Positions 22,828-32,263 of a stretch of DNA of 40,622 bases are shown here, piece after piece. Origin of the DNA: Planctomycetota bacterium (GTDB taxonomy: Bacteria > Planctomycetota > UBA1135 > GCA-002686595); the NCBI GenBank assembly GCA_002686265.1, contig NZBA01000115.1:1-40622 (forward strand). The letters are read 5' to 3'. The first letter of the stretch is position 1. Each line of letters starts with the position of its first letter. Below the pieces are notes generated by a model. That model saw nothing but the letters and a program-made list of their open reading frames with translations, ran no database searches and was not told the DNA's origin. Both the position numbers and the translations under genes were made by a program.

Positions 22828-24698
22828 CGGGGTACGGGCACGAGAGCATCGGCCAAGGCGAAGCCGACCAGGGAGTAGGTCGCGGCCGAGCCGTTGTAAT
22901 GGCAGTACCAGTGGCCGCCGAGGGAGCGGAACTCCGCACTCAGCTCGGGCGTCGGCAAGACGTTGTCGGCAGTGTCCGCGATCCCCTGCTCGCGCTTCTC
23001 GGCGCGCCAGTCCTCGCTCTGCCGCCGCAGCTGTTCGAGCCGCTCGTCCCAGAACGCAGCGGTGGGGACGAACACCGCACCTTCGATCGCCTCGGCGGCG
23101 GCGCGCTGGGCGCGCCGAAAGGCCATCATCGCCTGGGCCTCGCGCGCGCCGTCCTCGACCGCGCGCCGCTCGACCTCCACGCCGCCCACACCCATCTCCC
23201 CCACGGCGACCGGCAGGTCCGCGACGCCGAGCTCCCGACGCAGGTCCGCCACCAGGGCGGCGAGGTTGTGGGCGTAGCGCTCGGTCGGGGCGGCACCGAT
23301 CGGCCGCTCCCGCTCCCGCACGTGCCACTGGCAGTAGTCGTTCCAGCCCTGGAACCAGGCCAGCCCCTCCAGCTCGAAGCCCTGTCCCTCGTAGCCGGGC
23401 ACGAGCTCGTCGATGCGCTCGAGCGCGTCCTGGATCTGACCGACCATCTCCCGGTAGGTCGCGCCGATCTCCCGCTCACGCCCGCCGGCCCGCTCGCGCT
23501 CCAACAGCGCCGCCTCGCCAGCCGACGGCTCGCCGGCCGAGGGGGAGCGGAAGTCGCAGTAAACGTCCTTCCCGCCCCAAGCCGTCTTGATCAGAAGCAC
23601 TGGAGCGTCGATGCGTTCGCCGGCAACGGTGCCGAACATCAACTCGGGACCGATCGCCTCCTTGCCCGCTCCCCAGCCGACGCCGAGAAGGCCGCTCTGG
23701 GGCTCGCGCCCGCTCCAGACGATGGTCACGTCGTCTCGCACGGCCCACGAACCGTCCTCGGCACGGAGTCTCGCGAGCCACTCCCCATGCTCGGGGTGCT
23801 CACCGAGGCGCGCGAGGCTGTGAAGCTGGCCGTGGCCCTCCATGTTGGATTGACCGGCGAGGACGAAGACGCGCACCTTGGGTGTGGCGGCGGCGAGGGA
23901 ATGGGCGCGGAAGAACTCCGCGATGCGCGCGGGCGCGGCCTGCGAGAAACGGTGGCCGCCGTCGTGCAGGAAGGTCACTACCGGTGCGCCGAGGGGTGAG
24001 GGGTGCCGTGTCCAGCCAGGCTCCTCGCCCCACGGAGCGCCTTCCGCGCAGCGGTGATGGCGGAGCACGGCGGCGATGACGCGCTCCTGAGCCTCGAAGG
24101 GCACGATCTCGTCGGCCCGCCCGGCCACGTGCAACACGGGCCGAGGCGGCGGGGGATTCGCCCTCAGGAAGCGCCCGCCCGCCGAAGACGACGGGGCGAT
24201 GGAGGCGAGGAGCTCTCCGCGCTCGGCCCACAGCAAGTAAGTGAATCCTCCGCCGTTGGAGTGACCGGTCGCGTGGATGCGGCCTGGATCCACGGTGAAG
24301 TCCTCGCGCAGGTCGGCGAGGATCGTGTCGAAGAGCGCGAGATCCCGGTCCTCCTGATCGCCAGGTCCTTTCTGCCAGCCCGATTTCAGGCCTTCGGGGT
24401 CGTAGCGGCCCGGCGTCCTCAATCCCTCGGGGTAGACGACGATCGCTTCGGGCCAGTGGCGGTGGAGCGCGAAGGCGCGGGCGATGCCCCTCATGGTCCC
24501 GCCGTGGCCGTGGAAGACAAGGACCAGCGGCGAAGGCGTCGTCCGCGCTTGTTCGGGCGCGTAGACGAGCGCCGTGCGCTCGACTCCCTCCACTTCGAAA
24601 GACCGCCGGATGAGCTCGTCGGCGACCGCCGGCGACGAGGCGCCCAGGGCCGCGAGGAGTGCGGGTGCGAGCGGAATGCGCGATCGGAGATGCGTCAT
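22824..24698 (-). CDS. Secreted bifunctional esterase: CE1/PHB-depolymerase-like domain fused to sialate O-acetylesterase (SASA) domain
   Basis: This 624-residue protein has a signal peptide (LAPALLAALGASSPAVA). The first domain (about 28-265) is a feruloyl-esterase/PHB-depolymerase-type alpha/beta hydrolase: LVFHGHGGT, nucleophile Ser147 in GHSNGG, Asp196 in GRADEIVP, His249 in DGGHRF. The second domain (about 275-624) is an SGNH-type carbohydrate esterase: VFVLAGQSNMEGHG with Ser284, AWGGKD, GLAWFQGWND and a C-terminal GGHWYCHYNG with a candidate His. The combination suggests removal of ester groups (acyl or acetyl) from glycans outside the cell. The two domains sit in one reading frame with no sign of error. 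The gene converges on the ASST-like gene, with overlapping stop codons, and its start is near the broken DUF2064 gene. Confidence 0.9.
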   Translation of the reverse strand: MTHLRSRIPLAPALLAALGASSPAVADELIRRSFEVEGVERTALVYAPEQARTTPSPLVLVFHGHGGTMRGIARAFALHRHWPEAIVVYPEGLRTPGRYDPEGLKSGWQKGPGDQEDRDLALFDTILADLREDFTVDPGRIHATGHSNGGGFTYLLWAERGELLASIAPSSSAGGRFLRANPPPPRPVLHVAGRADEIVPFEAQERVIAAVLRHHRCAEGAPWGEEPGWTRHPSPLGAPVVTFLHDGGHRFSQAAPARIAEFFRAHSLAAATPKVRVFVLAGQSNMEGHGQLHSLARLGEHPEHGEWLARLRAEDGSWAVRDDVTIVWSGREPQSGLLGVGWGAGKEAIGPELMFGTVAGERIDAPVLLIKTAWGGKDVYCDFRSPSAGEPSAGEAALLERERAGGREREIGATYREMVGQIQDALERIDELVPGYEGQGFELEGLAWFQGWNDYCQWHVRERERPIGAAPTERYAHNLAALVADLRRELGVADLPVAVGEMGVGGVEVERRAVEDGAREAQAMMAFRRAQRAAAEAIEGAVFVPTAAFWDERLEQLRRQSEDWRAEKREQGIADTADNVLPTPELSAEFRSLGGHWYCHYNGSAATYSLVGFALADALVPVPR

Positions 24699-25231
24699 GA
24701 TCCGTCGAGCCTACGCGCCCCCGTCCACGCTGCAAGCGAGGTCGATCCGCGCGGGCGCGGGCGTGGCCAAGACGCCCGGGGTTCGAGCGGCATCTGTGGG
24801 TCGAGCCGGCGCGGTTCGCCGAGCCTGCCAGAGCGTGGCTGGCGGGCGGCGACCAAGTCCACGGCCAGCCCCCTGGAGACCTTGGCCGGCGCATGGAGGC
24901 GGCCTTCGCCGCGGCGTTCGCCGCCGGCCACCCTTGGGCCGCGATCGTGGGCACCGACTGCCCCGACCTCGGTGCTACCCAGGTCCTCGCCGCCGGCGAC
25001 GCCCTACGACATCACGACCTGGTCACGGTCCCCGCGCTCGATGGCGGCTACACGCTCTTGGCGCTGAACGCACCCCACCCGGCGCTGTTCTCCGATATCG
25101 ACTGGAGCACCGACTCGGTCCACGCGCAGACGATCAGTCGCGCACGGGAAGCCGGTCTGCGTGCGCATCACCTGCCAGCCCTGCGCGATGTCGACACCGC
25201 CGCTGACTGGCGTGCCTTTGGCTCTCCCTGA
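24697..25231 (+). pseudogene. Broken DUF2064 / TIGR04282 glycosyltransferase-like gene
   Basis: From about 24782 to 25231 one frame reads HLWVEPARFAEPARAWLAGG, then PPGDLGRRMEAAFAAAF, IVGTDCPDL, VPALDGGYTLLAL, IDWSTDSV and LRDVDTAADW. These are the C-terminal motifs of the DUF2064 family (rSAM/selenodomain-associated transferase 1). The N-terminal part is missing: only a GVAKT-like scrap, where the family has its PGxxKTRL motif, appears at about 24755-24770 in a different frame. Roughly 45-60 residues seem deleted with a frame change. In-frame ATG at 24893 would give only 112 residues lacking the nucleotide-binding start. Either a pseudogene or an assembly error is likely. It is divergent from the esterase gene, which starts next to it. 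Confidence 0.65.
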
Positions 25232-25410
25232 CGGAGCGACGGAGTCCGTTGCCGGGTTGCTCACCAGCGATCAGCTCTCCCGACCGAGCGCTCCACACAT
25301 CGGCGGAACTCGTGCACGGAGCGAGCCGGCGTTGGCGGTGGTGTGACACGGCACGGGCCACTCGCCCGACGCGCGCGCGCGAGCACTGACGGGGCGAAGG
25401 AAGGGCCGCT

Positions 25411-25755
25411 TCAGACCGCTGCCAAGCGCTCGACGTGGCGCAGCGTGAAGGTCTGCGATTCGACGCGGCGGATGTAGTGCGCCTTCTTGCGCAGGGCGTC
25501 GATGGCACCGCGCACCTGGAATGGCCTGGAGTCAGTGAGACGGGCGAGCTCCTCGATCGTCACCGATTCCCAACAGCGCAGCATCTCCAAGACGCGCGCT
25601 TGGCGCGATCCGGACTTGGGCTCGGTGGGCACGGGAAGGCTACGCGGATTGTGAGGCTCGCGGGCGGCGAGCAGGAGCAGGTTGTCCCCGGGGAGCGGAC
25701 GCTTGCCCGCGTCCCGGCGATCACGGGCGGCCTGGAGCTTGCGGTTCTGCATCAT
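25411..25755 (-). CDS. Small winged-helix/HTH-like protein (DUF3489-like)
   Basis: This is a 114-residue protein. After a Lys/Arg-rich N-terminus (MMQNRKLQAARDRR) it has a helix-turn-helix-like unit: SRQARVLEMLRCWESVTIEE, LARLTDSRPFQVRGAIDAL and RKKAHYIRRVES, closing with a short strand. The pattern, conserved 'T-x-x-x-V-R-G-x-x-x-x-L-x-K-K', recalls DUF3489 and similar small winged-helix proteins. DNA binding is inferred from the fold. The start is uncertain: two ATGs lie together at 25755 and 25752 without a Shine-Dalgarno sequence, and the frame stays open to 25887. It lies 80 nt behind the GH5 gene on the same strand. No target site was recognised. Confidence 0.6.
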   Translation of the reverse strand: MMQNRKLQAARDRRDAGKRPLPGDNLLLLAAREPHNPRSLPVPTEPKSGSRQARVLEMLRCWESVTIEELARLTDSRPFQVRGAIDALRKKAHYIRRVESQTFTLRHVERLAAV

Positions 25756-25835
25756 GCAGAGCGCATCGACCGGCGCCGCTATCTCGCTTGAGCATGGCCC
25801 CGCGGCCCTTCCCGATCCCGGGTCCGAACGCGTAC

Positions 25836-27230
25836 TCAGCTCGGCAGGACGCGCACGACGTGCTCCGCCTGCGCCGGGTCGTGCCAAATGCGCAGCACCT
25901 CGCGATCGGCGTCGAACTCGAAGCTCCAGGCGCCATCGGGATCGCTGCTCTCCACGCTGAAGCCGCGTGGGTAGAGGCGCGCCTTCGGCACGAAGATCTC
26001 CGTCGGAGCGTCCACACCGGCCACGGTGGCGTACTCCACGCGCAGGATCCGGGCGGCGGGGAAGTAGCGATGGCGCAGGATCTCGCCCGCCACGCGCTGC
26101 GGATAGGGCCGCACGATCGCATCGAGGAGGTCGGTCTCATCGCCGTTGGTGTCGAGCAAGGCGAAGGCTCGGCCCTTGTCGTAGGACCAGATCGTCCAGC
26201 CCGCGGCGTAGCGGTCCAGAGCGGTCATCAAGTCGCGCAAGTAGTCCGCGTGGCCCACGCCTCCGGCATGAGCGCCGAACTCCCCGAGCACGAAGGGAAC
26301 GCCGTGCTGCTCGGCCTCCCACGCCTTGTGGGCGATGACCGCCGCCACGAGGGCCGCGTTCTGGTGGTAGAACGAGCCCTCGTGCACCAAGGGCTCGTAG
26401 TAGTGCGGCGTGTAGACGGCGTTCGTGTCTCCGAAAACCGGCAAGCCTGACGGCAGCCCCGACGAGGTCGGAAAGGGCACGGGCTCGAAGAAAATGCGCG
26501 CGTCGGGATCGCTTGATCGGATGCCCTCGGTGACGCGCTGATAGAACGGCAGGAGCACGTCGGCCTCGAAGGTGAACAGGTTCTCGTTGGCGTGGTAGGG
26601 CTCGTTCATCGGGTCGTAGCCGATGACGGCCGGATGGCTCCCCAGTCGCGCCGCCACGTGTGCCCAGGCGTCGGCGTAGGCGTCGGTCAGCCAGTCGTCG
26701 TGGTAGAGGTGGGTGAACGCCGCACGCACGGCCGGGTCGAGGTAGTTCAACCACCAGGGTTCGACCCGCGTGAACTCGTAGCCGTCGTCGAAGGTCGCCC
26801 AGGCGGGGGCGCCGTCGCCCGTGAAGGCCGGGCCGTAGAGGTCCTGATGGAAGTCGAGGATCACCATCAGCCCGTTGTTCGCGGCCCAGTCCAGACGCTC
26901 CTCCATCGCGTCGAGGTAGGCGTCGTCGTACGCCCCCTGGGAAGGCTCCAGCACCGACCAGAAGAGCAGCAGGCGCACGGCGTTGAAGCCCCAACCCCCC
27001 AGGCGCTCGTAATCCGCCTCGGTGTGCCAGGCGAGGCCGAGGGGGTCCCACTTGGCCGCGTTGGAGATGTTGACGCCGTGCAGGACGATCTCGCGGCCTT
27101 GCTCGTCGGTCAGGTAGATCGGCCGCTCGCTGGGGGTGTAACAAGCGGAGAAGGAAGCGAGGGCCACGGTGAGCAGGAGCGCTCGCACACGGCCTCGTTT
27201 CGCGGTGGGGGTAGCGTGAAGGGAGACCAT
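25836..27230 (-). CDS. Glycoside hydrolase family 5, endoglycoceramidase-like, probable lipoprotein
   Basis: This 464-residue GH5 protein has a signal (VRALLLTVALASFSAC) with a possible lipobox Cys30, though Phe at -3 is unusual. The TIM barrel shows VLHGVNISNAAKW, FNAVRLLLFWSVLEP, the acid/base Glu210 in YDPMNEPY and nucleophile Glu317 in LGEFGAH. The segment DFHQDLYGP followed by TGDGAPAWA is the hallmark of endoglycoceramidase-type GH5 enzymes, which release glycans from ceramide. A C-terminal beta-sandwich (about 390-464) matches that group. The lipid-glycan substrate is inferred from these motifs and could be another beta-glycoside. The gene is divergent from the DUF2339 gene. Neighbours on the chromosome include esterases and a sialidase, which could act on the same kind of glycans. 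Confidence 0.88.
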   Translation of the reverse strand: MVSLHATPTAKRGRVRALLLTVALASFSACYTPSERPIYLTDEQGREIVLHGVNISNAAKWDPLGLAWHTEADYERLGGWGFNAVRLLLFWSVLEPSQGAYDDAYLDAMEERLDWAANNGLMVILDFHQDLYGPAFTGDGAPAWATFDDGYEFTRVEPWWLNYLDPAVRAAFTHLYHDDWLTDAYADAWAHVAARLGSHPAVIGYDPMNEPYHANENLFTFEADVLLPFYQRVTEGIRSSDPDARIFFEPVPFPTSSGLPSGLPVFGDTNAVYTPHYYEPLVHEGSFYHQNAALVAAVIAHKAWEAEQHGVPFVLGEFGAHAGGVGHADYLRDLMTALDRYAAGWTIWSYDKGRAFALLDTNGDETDLLDAIVRPYPQRVAGEILRHRYFPAARILRVEYATVAGVDAPTEIFVPKARLYPRGFSVESSDPDGAWSFEFDADREVLRIWHDPAQAEHVVRVLPS

Positions 27231-27425
27231 TCGCCCATCTTAGCGTCGATTGCCGCGCGCGGTTCGCCGGTGATTCTCGGGGTGCCGCGGGAGGCTCGTG
27301 GGCGTGGGCGAGCGAGGGAGGAAGCGCCCTCCCGGCACTCAGGACCCGACCGAGGCGGGCGACGCTTGATCACCGCCGACCAGAGTCGATGCTAGCCCTC
27401 GCGCCACATTCCCTGCGACGCGTCC

Positions 27426-30400
27426 ATGAACGACCTCCTCGAGATCCTCCTGACCCTGATCGGTCTGTGCATCCTCGGTGCGATCCTCGGCGGTGTAGTC
27501 CTAGGCCTAGTCGCTCTCGGACGGATCAAGTCCCTCGCTCGGCGCGTGCGAATGTTGGAGGAGGCAGGCGGCGCCAGCCGTGAGCGGCCGGCGGCCCACG
27601 CAGTGCCAGCGGGCCAACCCTCGCGCAGAGTGAGTGCGACCACGACGCCGTGGTCCACGCCCAAGCCGGGGAGCGAGGTCGATGGGGAGCCGTCGCCTGA
27701 AACGGTGGGCGAACCCGCCAGCGAAGCCGACCGCGCGCCCACGAGCAGAGCGCGGCCCGCGGACCCGGGGCCGGGGGGCGCACCTCGCAGCGGCGGCGGG
27801 GAACCCGACAGCGAGCCGTCCCCGCTCTCACCTGCCAAGCCTACCGCCGCGACCGCGGCGGGGCGCGCTCCCCGGCCCGGGGTCCAGTGGGAACGCCTGC
27901 TCGGGATCCGCGGGGCCGCCATCCTCGGCGGCGTCGCCCTGGTGATCGCCGCGCTGCTCTTCTTCCAGTACGCGATCCAGGAAGGTTGGTTCGACGAGCG
28001 CATGCGCGTTGGGACAGGCGCACTGGTCGGCAGCCTGTGCCTTCTCGCCCACGGCCGCCTGCGCGCCACGGGCTATCGGGTCGTCGCCGACGTCCTCGCG
28101 GGCAGCGGCGCCGCCGTCCACTACGCGGCGGCCTGGGCCGGCTTCCACCTCTACGGGCTCTTCCCGCATACGATCGGCTTCGCCTGGATGGTGCTGACGA
28201 CCGTCGTCTGCTGCGCCCTCGCGCTACGCGCGCGCTCGCAGCTGATCGCGGTCTTCGGCCTCGTCGGCGGCTTCGCCACGCCGCTCTTGCTCTCGGCCGT
28301 CCCCTCCGGCGCCGTCTCGCTGTTCGGCTACATCCTGCTCCTCGACCTCGCTCTCCTGGGCATCGGCCGTCGCCGCGACTGGCCCTGGCTGGGACTCTTG
28401 GGCCTGGCGGGCACGACGGGCATCCAGCTCTTGTGGCTCCTCGAGGGCCACACCGAGGAGGCGGCGGCGGGCCTGCTCGCCTGCGGCGTGTTCGGCCTGC
28501 TCTTCGCGGCCTTCGGGGGCGAGGACGCGAGCCCCTACCGCCAGCGCTGGCGGGCGGCGCGCGTCGGCGGGATCCTGCTGCCCTTCGCCCTCGCCCTCCA
28601 CTACGCCAACCACGTCGAGCTCGGTGACGACTACCTGCTGATCGCCGCCGTGGCGGCTCTGCTGGGAGCGGCGGGGACGTTTCTCGGCCGGCGCCTGGAT
28701 CTCGTCGCCTTGCCGAGCGCCGCCGCCGCCGGTGCGGCGGCCCTCTCGGCGACTTGGCTCCTCGCCGCGGATGGGGCGAGCGCCTCCCTGGCTGAATTCG
28801 GCCTGGGGACCGGGGCGACCGCCGTTGTTCTGGTCGCTCTCGGCGCCTGGCCGCGGCGCGAGCGTGGCGCCGACTCTCAGGCGCCCGCGACCTACTCGCT
28901 GCTGGTCCTGTTCGCCCTGACCTGGACGGTCCTCGACGGCGGCGGGCGGAGCGAGGCGCCGCACACGATCTGGCTGGTGGTCTGGATCCACCTCGCGCTC
29001 GTGGTGCGCTCGCGTGCAGCCCTCCCGGCCCTGCCCGCCCTCGCCGGCCTGGCCGCGGGCTTGGCCTTGGCCGCGGCGAACGACGGCGTGCTACTCGGGA
29101 CGACCGACGCGCCCTCCTTCGCCGCGAGCTGCGCTCCCTACGCCGCCCCCACGACGGCGGCCGTCCTGTTGGCCTTGGCCCTGGCCTGGCGCGCGCACCC
29201 CACGCCCCGGGCATTGGCCTTGAGCGCCTTGGGCTGCGCCTTCTGGACTCCGTTCCTGCACAGCTTCCCGCCGCCGGGGACGAGCTCCGTGGCTCACTTC
29301 GCGCCGATCGTCGCCGCCCTGATCGTCGCCGCCTGCGCCGCGGCGCGCTGCGCGCACGTCGCTGCGACTGCCGCCGTGGTCCTGCTCTCGGCCGGATCGC
29401 TCGTCGGCCATCTGACCGTGGCCCGCTTCGCTGCGCTGGACTGGTCGTTCGGGGAGACCGCGCCCTGGCTCTTGGCCGGGATCGTCGCCACGACCCTCGC
29501 GCCGGTCTGCTTTCGCGCGTCCCTCCAGCGAACGCGAGTCGTGGGCCTCGTCGCCGCCGCTTCGGCATTGATCGGTCTGGAACACGTTCCTGTAGAGCGT
29601 TGGATCGCCCTCTGGAGCTTCGCGCACGGGGACGAGGGCGTCGGGCTGGCCCCGTTGATCCTGGCGGCGCCACCACTCGGCGCTTTCCTCCTCCTGCGCG
29701 GCGAGCGCCCCGCCGGCGAGGTACTCGATGGCACGCGCCGCGCCCGCACGGCCTACGCCGCGGTCGCCTGGCTCCTGTGCGCGATGGCTCTGCCGCTGGA
29801 GCTCGACGCCCACCAGGAGCGCGGTTTCATCGGCCTGTGGCCCTGGATCGCCCTGGCTCCCGCCGCCGCCGGCTGGGCTTGGCTCGCGACGCGCCGCGCG
29901 AGCCCTGTGTGCTCCCTCGCCGCCCTCGCGGCGGCGGTCGGCTCGACCGTGCCCTGGTGCGTCCTGGCCTTGTTCCCCGACGCCTTCATGCGCCAGGAAG
30001 GCTGGTTCGCGAACGGCTTCTCCTACGCCTATGGTCTCGCCTTCGGCTGTGCGCTCGTCGTCCTGCGCTTCACGGCCGATCCCGTCGCGCCCATGCCGGC
30101 CGGCGGTCCACCGGCGAGTGTCCATGACGACCCCGCGGCTCGACCGGCAGGCGACGTTCCCCATCCGTACAATCCGCCCGGACGGCTACGCAGCGCCTAC
30201 GAAGACCTGGAAGCCCGGCTCATCGGGGGCCGCGGCGCGTGGGCTCCGCGCTCGCTCCTGCGCGGCCTCGTCGGCGGTCTGGCCTGCCTGGTCCCCTTCG
30301 CCTGGGTGAGCCTCTCGGTGATCAACGCCTACGGCGAGACTCCGCGCTTGAACCTCGGCGCCATCGACCTCAACGGCAATCTCGCCTTGTCCCTCGCCTG

Positions 30401-30632
30401 GGCGCTCTACTCGTTCACCTTGCTGGCCATCGGCACTCGTAGGCGCACGGCGGCCTTGCGCTGGGCGTCATTGGGCTTCCTGCTGGCGACGATCGGCAAG
30501 GTCTTCCTGTTCGACCTCGCCAACCTCGACGGCCTGCAGCGCGTGGGGTCGTTCTTCGGTCTGGCCCTGTGCCTGATCCTGGTCTCGCTGTCCTATCAGC
30601 GCTTCGTGTTCACACGCAGAGCAGCGAGCTAG
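27426..30632 (+). CDS. DUF2339 polytopic membrane protein
   Basis: This 1,068-residue protein has one N-terminal membrane helix (about 5-32) and a Pro/Ala/Arg-rich linker (about 45-155). A very hydrophobic region follows from VQWERLLGIRGAAILGG (about residue 155) to the end, with some two dozen predicted membrane segments. The order G-V-x-L-V-I-A-A-L-L-F-F-Q-Y-A, then GWFDERMRVG, GLVGGFATPLLL and late INAYGETPRLN matches DUF2339. The function of DUF2339 proteins is unknown. The gene stands alone, 195 nt from the divergent GH5 gene. It converges with the aminotransferase gene with only 12 nt between stops. Base composition drives a 600-codon antisense frame that is not real. Confidence 0.88.
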   Translation: MNDLLEILLTLIGLCILGAILGGVVLGLVALGRIKSLARRVRMLEEAGGASRERPAAHAVPAGQPSRRVSATTTPWSTPKPGSEVDGEPSPETVGEPASEADRAPTSRARPADPGPGGAPRSGGGEPDSEPSPLSPAKPTAATAAGRAPRPGVQWERLLGIRGAAILGGVALVIAALLFFQYAIQEGWFDERMRVGTGALVGSLCLLAHGRLRATGYRVVADVLAGSGAAVHYAAAWAGFHLYGLFPHTIGFAWMVLTTVVCCALALRARSQLIAVFGLVGGFATPLLLSAVPSGAVSLFGYILLLDLALLGIGRRRDWPWLGLLGLAGTTGIQLLWLLEGHTEEAAAGLLACGVFGLLFAAFGGEDASPYRQRWRAARVGGILLPFALALHYANHVELGDDYLLIAAVAALLGAAGTFLGRRLDLVALPSAAAAGAAALSATWLLAADGASASLAEFGLGTGATAVVLVALGAWPRRERGADSQAPATYSLLVLFALTWTVLDGGGRSEAPHTIWLVVWIHLALVVRSRAALPALPALAGLAAGLALAAANDGVLLGTTDAPSFAASCAPYAAPTTAAVLLALALAWRAHPTPRALALSALGCAFWTPFLHSFPPPGTSSVAHFAPIVAALIVAACAAARCAHVAATAAVVLLSAGSLVGHLTVARFAALDWSFGETAPWLLAGIVATTLAPVCFRASLQRTRVVGLVAAASALIGLEHVPVERWIALWSFAHGDEGVGLAPLILAAPPLGAFLLLRGERPAGEVLDGTRRARTAYAAVAWLLCAMALPLELDAHQERGFIGLWPWIALAPAAAGWAWLATRRASPVCSLAALAAAVGSTVPWCVLALFPDAFMRQEGWFANGFSYAYGLAFGCALVVLRFTADPVAPMPAGGPPASVHDDPAARPAGDVPHPYNPPGRLRSAYEDLEARLIGGRGAWAPRSLLRGLVGGLACLVPFAWVSLSVINAYGETPRLNLGAIDLNGNLALSLAWALYSFTLLAIGTRRRTAALRWASLGFLLATIGKVFLFDLANLDGLQRVGSFFGLALCLILVSLSYQRFVFTRRAAS

Positions 30633-30644
30633 GCGCGGCGTTCC

Positions 30645-31811
30645 TCAGAGGCACTGCTCGAGGATCGCAACGTCGTTCTCGAACGAATCGGGTTCGAGGG
30701 GGCCGAAGGAGAAGCGGATCATGTCTCCGAGCGGCCCGTCGTTCCCGCGGCGCGCCATGTCGCACAGGCGTCCGGGGAGGATCCCGGCCTTGTGGGCGAA
30801 CAGACGCTCGTTGAAGGCGTCGCCGTTCAGGCCGCCGGGGAGCCTGCACCAGTGGTAGAAGCCGCCGTTCCCCGAGAACAGCTCGAGGCCGAGGCGGGCG
30901 AGGGCCTCGCCGTAGCGTTCGCGCTGACCCGTATAGAAGGCGTTGAGCGCCTGCCGCGCGTGGGCGACTCGCTCGAGCTCCAAGAGCTCGGTCACGTACA
31001 GCTGGGACGGGCGGCTGACGCCGCCCATACCGAAGGAGGAGTAGTTGCGGAAGAGCTCGATGTGTTCCTTGGCGGCGACGACCCAACCCACGCGCATCCC
31101 GGGCACCTGCAGTCCCTTGGTGGCAGCGCCCACGACGAAAAGGTCCGTGCTGTCGATGTCGTCGACGTGCGCCAGGGCGCTCTCGGGCTCGCCTTCGCAG
31201 AAGAACTCGTAGGCCTCGTCGACTAGCGCCGCGCGTCCGTCGGTGGAGTAGTGCCGCACGAGCGCCGCCAGGTTTTCGCCGCGCGTCGTGACGCCGGTCG
31301 GATTACAAGGGTTGCTCTTGATGAGCAGCACGTCCGTGCCGGTCGGGTGATCAGCGATGGTCGGGCGGAAACGATTCTGGGCGTTGCTCTGGATCAGGGA
31401 GAACTCGCGCCCGAGGATCCGCAGCACGTCCCAGTAGGGCGTGTACTCGGTCTCCTCGATGGCGACCTCGACCTCGGGCCGCAGGAAGGCGAGCACGGCG
31501 AAGATCGCGGGTCGGCCTCCGGCGAAGACGGCGACGTTGTCCGCCGTGATGCCGGCGTCGTAAAAGCGGTTGTAGTAGGCCGCGATCGCCTCGCGCAGCA
31601 CGGGCTGCCCGTCCGCCTTGGGGTACATGCGGTCGTCGGGACCGATCGCGACGCTCTCGGGCAACTCGGGCCCTCCGGGCACGGCGCTGGTCAGCGGGAA
31701 CCCCTGCGCCCAGGGGTGCGTCCCGGCTTGGCCCATGTAGTCGTCGGTCGCCTCGGCGAAGCGGAAAAGGGTCTCGTAGACCCCCATCGGGGGGAACTGG
31801 CGCAGGATCAT
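30645..31811 (-). CDS. PLP-dependent aminotransferase, class I/II
   Basis: This 388-residue fold-type I aminotransferase shows the class I pattern: RMYPKADGQPVLREAI, GGRPAIFAVLAF, SNPCNPTG with Asn170, VDEAYEF with Asp198, the PLP lysine in GAATKGLQVPG (Lys232) and Arg240 in MRVGW. A C-terminal domain follows with NGGFYHWCRLPGG. Such enzymes transfer amino groups between amino acids and 2-oxo acids in the cytoplasm; the substrate cannot be read. Start chosen at 31811 where homology begins; the open frame extends to 31925 but the extra 38 residues are Arg-rich. No Shine-Dalgarno sequence is evident. Confidence 0.9.
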   Translation of the reverse strand: MILRQFPPMGVYETLFRFAEATDDYMGQAGTHPWAQGFPLTSAVPGGPELPESVAIGPDDRMYPKADGQPVLREAIAAYYNRFYDAGITADNVAVFAGGRPAIFAVLAFLRPEVEVAIEETEYTPYWDVLRILGREFSLIQSNAQNRFRPTIADHPTGTDVLLIKSNPCNPTGVTTRGENLAALVRHYSTDGRAALVDEAYEFFCEGEPESALAHVDDIDSTDLFVVGAATKGLQVPGMRVGWVVAAKEHIELFRNYSSFGMGGVSRPSQLYVTELLELERVAHARQALNAFYTGQRERYGEALARLGLELFSGNGGFYHWCRLPGGLNGDAFNERLFAHKAGILPGRLCDMARRGNDGPLGDMIRFSFGPLEPDSFENDVAILEQCL

Positions 31812-32263
31812 CGTTGGGGTTCGGGGTGGAAGGAGCGATGAGCTTAGCGGCTGTCCGCCGTCGCGAAACCCCGCCCTTCCCTCCTCGCGCCGTCGTGTAG
31901 GACTCCGCCTTCCGACCCACCTCACGCAGGGAGAGCGATGGCCGGTCTCGGTATGGTCCAGGTGATCGCGGCGAGCGGGCCGACCGGGGCGAGCTCAGTC
32001 GCGCACCAATCTTGGCCAGGGCGATTCGTAGCGGCGCACTCCGGGCAGAGGAGCTCGCCTCCTGGGGGTGTTCTCGGGGAACCTGACGGCGGGGGCGACG
32101 GGCCGCGGCGAGGCTGGTCGGTAGCGGGCCGCGAGCAGGCATCTCGGCTCCCAACTCGCCCGGACCCCGCGGAGCCCCTATCCTGGACGGCAGGGTGAGT
32201 GCGCCCGCACAGCCCCGAGAACGTTCCTGTCCGGCCTCGTCACTCCCTTCTAGGCATCGCCTC
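31812..32263. other. 452-nt gap between divergent aminotransferase and membrane SGNH genes
   Basis: The gap holds one open frame (31938-32198, 86 codons) with GGGAG just before its ATG. Its TGA overlaps a GTG (32195) in frame with the downstream SGNH gene. However, the protein is a Gly/Pro/Ser-rich sequence without recognisable motifs, so it is probably chance or a leader. Promoters for both flanking genes should lie here, but none was convincingly identified. Confidence 0.45.

Noticed and set aside
27841..29676. 611-codon Arg/Ser/Pro-rich minus-strand frame opposite DUF2339
   Set aside because: Composition is the shadow of a hydrophobic GC-rich gene; no motif.
31938..32198. 86-codon open frame with a Shine-Dalgarno-like GGGAG before the membrane SGNH gene
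   Set aside because: The protein has no motif and is Gly/Pro/Ser-rich; kept only as a note in the gap entry.
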